Shown piece after piece: positions 25,499-29,579 of a DNA stretch of 29,579 nucleotides; the stretch's first letter is position 1, and each line of letters begins with the position of its first letter. Below the pieces are notes generated by a model, which saw only the letters and a list, made by a program, of their open reading frames with translations, did not search any database and was not told where the DNA came from. Source of the DNA: an uncultured Bacteroidales bacterium (GTDB lineage Bacteria; Bacteroidota; Bacteroidia; Bacteroidales; Muribaculaceae); NCBI GenBank assembly GCA_900547755.1, contig URIC01000028.1:1-29579 (forward strand). Direction: 5' to 3'. The translations under genes and the position numbers were made by a program.

Positions 25499-25531
25499 TC
25501 TCAAATACATTATGTTGTAATTGATTTGAGA
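25499..25531. promoter_or_regulatory. Inverted repeat upstream of the XRE operon
   Basis: TCTCAAAT (25499-25506) and ATTTGAGA (25524-25531) are complementary with 17 bp between, 19 bp before the first XRE start. Position suits an autoregulatory operator. A -7-like TGTATTTG (one mismatch) overlaps it on the minus strand. Confidence 0.45.
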
Positions 25532-25609
25532 GAATAAAAAAACAGGCTAAATAATTGATTTACCGGGTCTTTTTCGGAACGGAAATCGTGTGTAGAAAGG
25601 AAAATAATG

Positions 25610-25617
25610 TATATTTG
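25610..25617 (+). promoter_or_regulatory. Orphan -7 box on the plus strand
   Basis: TATATTTG is a full TAnnTTTG match, but no -33 is clear and the only frame soon after it is a short one of 18 codons (25637-25693). Confidence 0.4.
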
Positions 25618-25785
25618 CGGCAGAATAACATTCGACATGGAGACTTTAATTGCAGATAGTGACAGGCGGTTCAGCCGTAGTTCAGGCAAATAAGTCCGTT
25701 TACCCTCAATAATATACGGGCAGCGGGCTGACAAGCCCGGCGCGATGATTGTACCGATACCCCGGTGACGGGTATTTGTGCGTCG

Positions 25786-25932
25786 ATGCAGACCTTCATA
25801 ACGGCCCAGATCGCCCATTACACGGAAAAAATAGAAAAAAAAGATGCCAGCCCTGTAATCTATTTGAGAAAAAAGTTGCAGAAGAAAGATTTAGTACTTA
25901 CCTTTGAATTGCGAACTCGCCGAAAGGCGTGA
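25786..25932 (+). CDS. Possible 48-aa small protein or gene fragment
   Basis: An ATG frame of 48 codons reads like a real protein: MQTFITAQIAHYTEKIEKK, then a basic segment with VIYLRKKLQKKDLVLTFEL and a basic end. It has no clear ribosome site. A second protein-like frame follows in another phase over 25895-26074, so this could be the front half of a frameshifted gene left of the IS21 element. I do not recognise it. Confidence 0.35.
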   Translation: MQTFITAQIAHYTEKIEKKDASPVIYLRKKLQKKDLVLTFELRTRRKA

Positions 25933-26074
25933 ATCGCGTTGCTGCCCCGTAAACGTGGAAATTTACAGTAAAGCGGCAATAAGAGGCGTCACGACGGGTC
26001 GTAACCACGCTCGTCGGAAAGCAGTACTTTACAGGCACTACACCTTGACGGGCGTGGGCTTCTTGTGTTATTAG
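25895..26074 (+). pseudogene. Protein-like frame without a start (probable gene fragment)
   Basis: This open frame of about 59 codons reads YLPLNCELAERRESRCCPV and then NVEIYSKAAIRGVTTGRNHA, lacks an in-frame ATG and ends at TAG just before the IS21 left end. It overlaps the preceding small frame in another phase. Either a frameshift or deletion has broken a gene, or the sequence is a conserved repeat whose frames are incidental. Confidence 0.35.
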
Positions 26075-26120
26075 GCTTTACGGGTATTCCACGACCTACG
26101 GGACATAGTTGGAAAACACG

Positions 26121-26216
26121 GTAAAATTGACCCAGTAGGGACGGATGAAATTGACCCGGTAAAAACGGCTTAAATTGACCACCTTAAAACGGTCGAAAGT
26201 GATCCATCTAAAACGG
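26121..26216 (+). repeat. Four phased 24-bp end repeats of the IS21 element
   Basis: Units 26121-26144, 26145-26168, 26169-26192 and 26193-26216 share AAAnTGAnCC and end in ACGG. They are IstA-binding-type multiple repeats, which IS21 ends are known to have. The right end holds one or two similar units. Confidence 0.85.
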
Positions 26217-26277
26217 AGCAAGCTGCCCCAGTCAGTAATTTGAGTAAAAAGTAGTTGTTCAGAGGTTTAAAAGGAGT

Positions 26278-26319
26278 TGGATTTTGTTAGCTTGACTATC
26301 AAAAGCAAACCAAAATCCA
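26278..26319 (+). promoter_or_regulatory. Hairpin just before istA
   Basis: TGGATTTTG (26278-26286) pairs perfectly with CAAAATCCA (26311-26319), 6 bp before the istA ATG. It could mask the ribosome site and limit transposase production. Not proven. Confidence 0.45.
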
Positions 26320-26325
26320 GAGACT

Positions 26326-27870
26326 ATGCCTAACAGACCTTTGAAAATGAATAAATTACGCACGATCATTCGATTGTACACCGATCGCGTTGGTTTAAGG
26401 GCTATCGCCGAGATGGCCCGCACTTCGCGCAACACGGTAAAAAAGTATGTCAACAAGTGGAACACCCTCAGCCTTACCTATAAGGAGTTCCTTTCCAAGA
26501 GCGATGCCGAGCTTTACGCTCTGTTCTGCATCGAGGAGACTCCGGTGGAGTCCAATCCCCGTATAGACGCCCTTGAGGCTTTTCTTCCTTCTGCCAGCAA
26601 AGAGATGGGGCGTAAGGGTATGACCAGCCACAAGCAATGGGAGCGTTATCGCGCAGCCCATCCGGACGGTTACAGTCTGACGCAGTTCCGTGTCGCCTTG
26701 CGTCGCTACGAACGCATCAGCAACCCGTCGATGCGTATGGAGCATAAGGCAGGGGATAAGTTGTTCGTGGACTATACGGGCAGCAAGCTGTGGATCTACC
26801 CTCCGGGTGAACAACCCCGCGAAGTGGAGGTGTTCGTGGCGATCCTGGGATGCAGTCTGCTGACCTATGTGGAAGCTGTCGAGAGTCAGCGCAAGGAAGA
26901 CTTTATCTCGGCCTGCGAGAACGCCTTTTATTATTATGGCGGCGTACCCAAAGCTATCGTTCCGGATAACCTGAAGAGCGCGGTTACGAAAGCCAGCCGT
27001 TATGAAGCGATTCTGAACACGGAGTTCGAGCGGTTCGGCGAACACTATGGCGTGACGGTATATCCTACCCGGGCCCGCAGTCCCAAGGATAAGGCCCATG
27101 TCGAGAATGCGGTTAAGCTTACCTACAAGGATATCTTTACTGTCATCGAGCCGTTACACTGTCCCGATCTGCGGTCACTTAACATAGCTATCCGTGCGGC
27201 TCTTGAGAAACATAACAACCAGAACCGTCCGCGGCGCAACTACTCCCGTCGGGATTACTTCGAGGATGTAGAACAGGAAGCTCTCGGGCCTCTGAACCCG
27301 ATCCGTTACCAGATGAAGAAGCATATCGTCACTACGGTCGATAAATACGGTTATGCGCGCCTACACGAAGACATCCACTACTACAGCGTTCCACACACCT
27401 ACATCGGCAAGAAAGTACAGTTGTCCTATACGGTGGCCGACGTGGAGATCCGCTACAACTACGACATCATAGCCCATCATACCCGCGACCGCCATAACTA
27501 CCGCTACACTACCGTTACCGAACACCTTTGTCCAAAGCATCGCGCGGTGATGGAGTGGTCGCCGGAGCGGTTCCTCCAGCAGGCTGCCGCCATACATGAA
27601 GACGTGGAGCATTATATCCGCAGGATACTGGAGAAGACCCGCTATCAGGATCAGGCCAACAAGATATGTTCGGGCATCCTGAACTTCGCCCGTAAAGTGG
27701 GGCCCGACCGTCTGGCAGCGGCCTGCCGACTGGCCGACAGTTACGGCAAGTACAGTTTCCGGGAGATACAGGATATACTTCAGAATAAATCCGAGGCGAT
27801 AGACCTTCCGGAGGAGCCTGCCGATATGCCTGAACACGAGAACATCAGAGGCAAAGAGTACTATAAATAA
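26326..27870 (+). CDS. istA: IS21-family transposase IstA
   Basis: The 514-aa transposase starts with an HTH (LRTIIRLYTDRVGLRAIAEM, then ARTSRNTVKKYV) and has a DDE integrase core: Asp149 in LFVDYTG, Asp214 in IVPDNLK and Glu260 in DKAHVENAV. The spacing of Asp214 to Glu260 and the RSPKDKAHVE context are those of IstA. It cuts and joins the element ends with help from IstB. The frame is intact, so the element may be active. istB begins 19 bp after its stop. Confidence 0.95.
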   Translation: MPNRPLKMNKLRTIIRLYTDRVGLRAIAEMARTSRNTVKKYVNKWNTLSLTYKEFLSKSDAELYALFCIEETPVESNPRIDALEAFLPSASKEMGRKGMTSHKQWERYRAAHPDGYSLTQFRVALRRYERISNPSMRMEHKAGDKLFVDYTGSKLWIYPPGEQPREVEVFVAILGCSLLTYVEAVESQRKEDFISACENAFYYYGGVPKAIVPDNLKSAVTKASRYEAILNTEFERFGEHYGVTVYPTRARSPKDKAHVENAVKLTYKDIFTVIEPLHCPDLRSLNIAIRAALEKHNNQNRPRRNYSRRDYFEDVEQEALGPLNPIRYQMKKHIVTTVDKYGYARLHEDIHYYSVPHTYIGKKVQLSYTVADVEIRYNYDIIAHHTRDRHNYRYTTVTEHLCPKHRAVMEWSPERFLQQAAAIHEDVEHYIRRILEKTRYQDQANKICSGILNFARKVGPDRLAAACRLADSYGKYSFREIQDILQNKSEAIDLPEEPADMPEHENIRGKEYYK

Positions 27871-27889
27871 ATACTTAATCCATAAAACT

Positions 27890-28636
27890 ATGAACAATCA
27901 GACATTAGAGAAACTGCGCCAGATGCGCCTCTTTGGTATGCACGACGCTTTTAAGACCTCGCTGGAGAACACTATCAAAGAGAAGATGACCCAGGACCAG
28001 TTCGTATCGCACCTGGTTCACAGTGAATGGGACAACCGCAAGAACCGAGCTGTTGAACGGGCTGTCAGAGCCGCCCAGTTCCGTTACAACGCCACCCTGG
28101 ATGATGTCGACTATACCTTCGAGCGGGGTCTCGACCGTAATCAGGTCGAGCGGCTTGCCGCTATGGAGTTCGTGCGCGACCACAAAGACCTTATCATTAC
28201 CGGACCGACAGGAACGGGCAAGAGTTATCTGGCCACCGCGCTCGGCTATAAGGCCTGCCAGGACGGTTTCCGAGTAATGTATGCAAGCACGGCCAAACTA
28301 ATGAGCCAGCTCAAAATATCCAAGGCCAAAGGCACGATACTGGCCGACCTGAAGCGTATCGAACGCGTAGACCTGATGATCCTGGACGACTTCTGCATGC
28401 AGCCGCTCGACGCCCAATCGCGCGGCATACTGATGGACATCATCGAAGACCGGCATCAAAGGCGCTCGACCATGATAACCTCGCAGATCCCCGTAAAGGA
28501 CTGGTACGACGTGATCGGCGAGAAAACCATCGCCGACGCCGTACTCGACCGCATCGTACACCACTCGCTGCGCGTTGAACTGTTCGGCGAGTCGATAAGG
28601 AAAAGAAAATCTAAATCTGAAAATGCCTATGGATAG
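27890..28636 (+). CDS. istB: IS21 helper ATPase IstB
   Basis: This 248-aa AAA+ ATPase, related to DnaC, loads on target DNA and recruits IstA. Walker A is GPTGTGKS at 105-112 and Walker B LMILDDF at 162-168, followed by the sensor segment TMITSQIPVKDWYD. The N-terminal helical part has the usual IstB start (TLEKLRQMRLFGMHDAFK). The frame is complete, and with istA it makes a full transposition module. Confidence 0.95.
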   Translation: MNNQTLEKLRQMRLFGMHDAFKTSLENTIKEKMTQDQFVSHLVHSEWDNRKNRAVERAVRAAQFRYNATLDDVDYTFERGLDRNQVERLAAMEFVRDHKDLIITGPTGTGKSYLATALGYKACQDGFRVMYASTAKLMSQLKISKAKGTILADLKRIERVDLMILDDFCMQPLDAQSRGILMDIIEDRHQRRSTMITSQIPVKDWYDVIGEKTIADAVLDRIVHHSLRVELFGESIRKRKSKSENAYG

Positions 28637-28661
28637 ACGCCTGCAGCTGCAAAACTACTCT

Positions 28662-28692
28662 TTTGTTCTTTTAGAACAAATAGTTATATTTG
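28662..28692 (+). promoter_or_regulatory. Promoter with symmetric operator-like site inside the IS21 right end
   Basis: TTTG at 28662-28665, 19 bp, TATATTTG at 28685-28692 is a perfect Bacteroidetes promoter. The palindrome TTTGTTCT-TTT-AGAACAAA (28662-28680) covers the -33 box. The predicted start near 28699 precedes a strong hairpin. Confidence 0.7.
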
Positions 28693-28710
28693 CAGTGTTG
28701 GTCGACACAA

Positions 28711-28763
28711 TCCCGACCGTTTTATGGGCGAGAACTAAGTGGGGTTCTCGCATAAAATCGGGA
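28711..28763 (+). ncRNA. 20-bp hairpin downstream of the IS21 right-end promoter
   Basis: TCCCGA/TCGGGA, TTTTAT/ATAAAA and GCGAGAAC/GTTCTCGC stack into one stem interrupted by bulges of 3 and 2 nt, loop TAAGTGGG. No T run follows, so it is not a simple terminator. It lies right after the promoter above and could be a small regulatory RNA or an outward leader. A second inverted pair, AAAGTTGTT/AACAACTTT, is at 28781-28840. Confidence 0.55.
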
Positions 28764-28915
28764 CGAAAGACCTACAAAAAAAAGTTGTTTAACCCGGGCA
28801 AAATCATATCCTTTTAGACCCTAATCCGGACAACAACTTTGAACTCTTTTTACGCTTCAACTTTTGGGGGTCATCTTCCTCCGTTTTTTAGGGGTCACTT
28901 TAACCGTTTTTTCCA

Positions 28916-29305
28916 ATTAAAGCAACAATCATCTTCGGGAAAGAGGCCGTAGACCAATTTCACGATATAAATTATATACCTTCTGACGACTGGATAAAGA
29001 ACCATTCCGGATTGGTAGTGGAAAAAGAATTCAAGACTCCAAATGAATATGAAGCCTATTTACATGGATTATCGGATGCAAACGGTTGGGAAGATTATCA
29101 GGTGATAAAGCAAATTGAAATACCTCGTTTGGTATGCAAAAAGTGCAAAGGCCATGATGTCGCGTGCGATGCCCGCATCAACCCTAATTCTGGTGCAATA
29201 CTAACCATCTTCGATGAGATGGATGGAGCATGTGAAAAATGCGGAGAAGTCGAATTGATGGAACCCGAGGGCCAAAATCTTCCGGATACGGCAACGACAA
29301 AATAG
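28916..29305 (+). pseudogene. Zinc-ribbon-like small gene truncated at its 5' end by IS21
   Basis: From the IS21 right end the frame is open for 129 codons: IKATIIFGKEAVDQF, DDWIKNHSGLVVEKEF, then FKTPNEYEAYLHGLSDANGW. Near its end come CKKC and CEKC pairs, a possible zinc ribbon. No in-frame ATG exists before about residue 100, and the frame reads into the IS where an in-frame TAA stands at 28901, so the natural start was lost with the insertion. The beginning looks like a mobile-element-associated family that I recognise only vaguely. Its function is unknown. Confidence 0.7.
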
Positions 29306-29363
29306 CTATAGGTACTCCCATAAGAAAGGGCGGTTCCACTCGTATTTTAATTCTCAGATTATT

Positions 29364-29579
29364 ATGATTCCCATACAAAAATTCAGAAAACAGAAGAAAA
29401 TAGCGGCTATTCTGGAATACACCCCTTGCCACACGGAACGCAAAGCCTTTGAGCAATATCTGTTGGCCGTCCGCAAGGATAATACCGAGAAAATCGCCTA
29501 TTTAGAGAGTTTCGGCGACAGCCCTCAGCGAATCATTAGAAATGTATGCACCTACGAACGGGGCCTGCTTTTTGGCTAC
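29364..29579 (+). CDS. Hypothetical protein, cut by the window end
   Basis: An ATG frame of 72 codons with no stop reaches the end of the window. It begins MIPIQKFRKQKKIAAILEY and continues with a basic, helical sequence including HTERKAFEQYLLAVRKDN and DSPQRIIRNVCTYERG. It follows the truncated gene after 58 bp on the same strand, so they may share a transcript. I do not recognise it; the missing part would be needed. Confidence 0.6.
   Translation, partial: MIPIQKFRKQKKIAAILEYTPCHTERKAFEQYLLAVRKDNTEKIAYLESFGDSPQRIIRNVCTYERGLLFGY

Larger units (their letters stand above)
26110..28915 (+). mobile_element. IS21-family insertion sequence, complete
   Basis: The element carries istA and istB. 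Its ends are inverted repeats: TGGAAAACACGGTAAAATTG at the left and TGGAAAAAACGGTTAAAGTG read inward at the right, 21 of the first 24 bases identical. Phased internal repeats follow both ends. I cannot see a matching target duplication: the left flank is CATAGT and the right flank ATTAAAG. It has cut off the 5' part of the gene to its right. Confidence 0.85.

Noticed and set aside
25510..25818. 102-codon minus-strand frame left of the XRE operon
   Set aside because: Composition is not protein-like, and it opposes a full -7 box and other short frames.
28623..28817. 64-codon plus-strand frame over the istB end
   Set aside because: It overlaps the istB stop, the promoter palindrome and the hairpin, whose structure explains the sequence better.

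Overview
The window looks like a chromosomal segment of a Bacteroidales bacterium (gut or oral type, possibly Muribaculaceae, but the family is not settled by the sequence). The reasons are the Bacteroidetes promoter signature TTTG-N19-21-TAnnTTTG in several gaps, and the gene content: a BtuB/BtuG-like TonB receptor and surface lipoprotein pair, Omp28, DUF6029, DUF3943 and DUF4924 proteins, and short acidic lipoprotein N-termini.

Positions 1-19,850 are an ordinary, rather GC-rich core. On the minus strand an operon reads etfB-etfA-acyl-CoA dehydrogenase, followed after a terminator by a TonB-dependent receptor and its surface lipoprotein. On the plus strand come a TlpA-like thioredoxin, with a leader peptide ORF overlapping its start, and then an envelope redox operon: DUF6029 outer-membrane barrel, Omp28-type CPNC lipoprotein and a DsbD-like reductase. 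A DUF3943 protein follows, then the housekeeping run ligA, DUF4924, rfbD and prfC. The operons are closed by good intrinsic terminators.

Positions 19,850-24,740 are an AT-rich accessory stretch. It holds a small secreted protein whose upstream 260 nt is a promoter-led, strongly structured RNA candidate, a 317-bp MITE-like element with 32-bp inverted ends, an AT-rich GNAT acetyltransferase, about 1.1 kb without genes, and a phage-repressor-like HTH regulator with repeated TTGCAAAATT motifs around its promoter.

Positions 24,740-29,579 look like a genomic island. They contain an overlapping pair of paralogous XRE regulators with a 69-aa protein, a stretch of apparently decayed reading frames, and a complete IS21-family element (istA, istB) with phased 24-bp end repeats. 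The element cut off the 5' end of a small zinc-ribbon-like gene. Inside its right end lies a promoter with a symmetric operator-like site followed by a 20-bp hairpin, an unusual candidate small RNA unit. The last gene runs off the window. No tRNA, rRNA or CRISPR array was seen.
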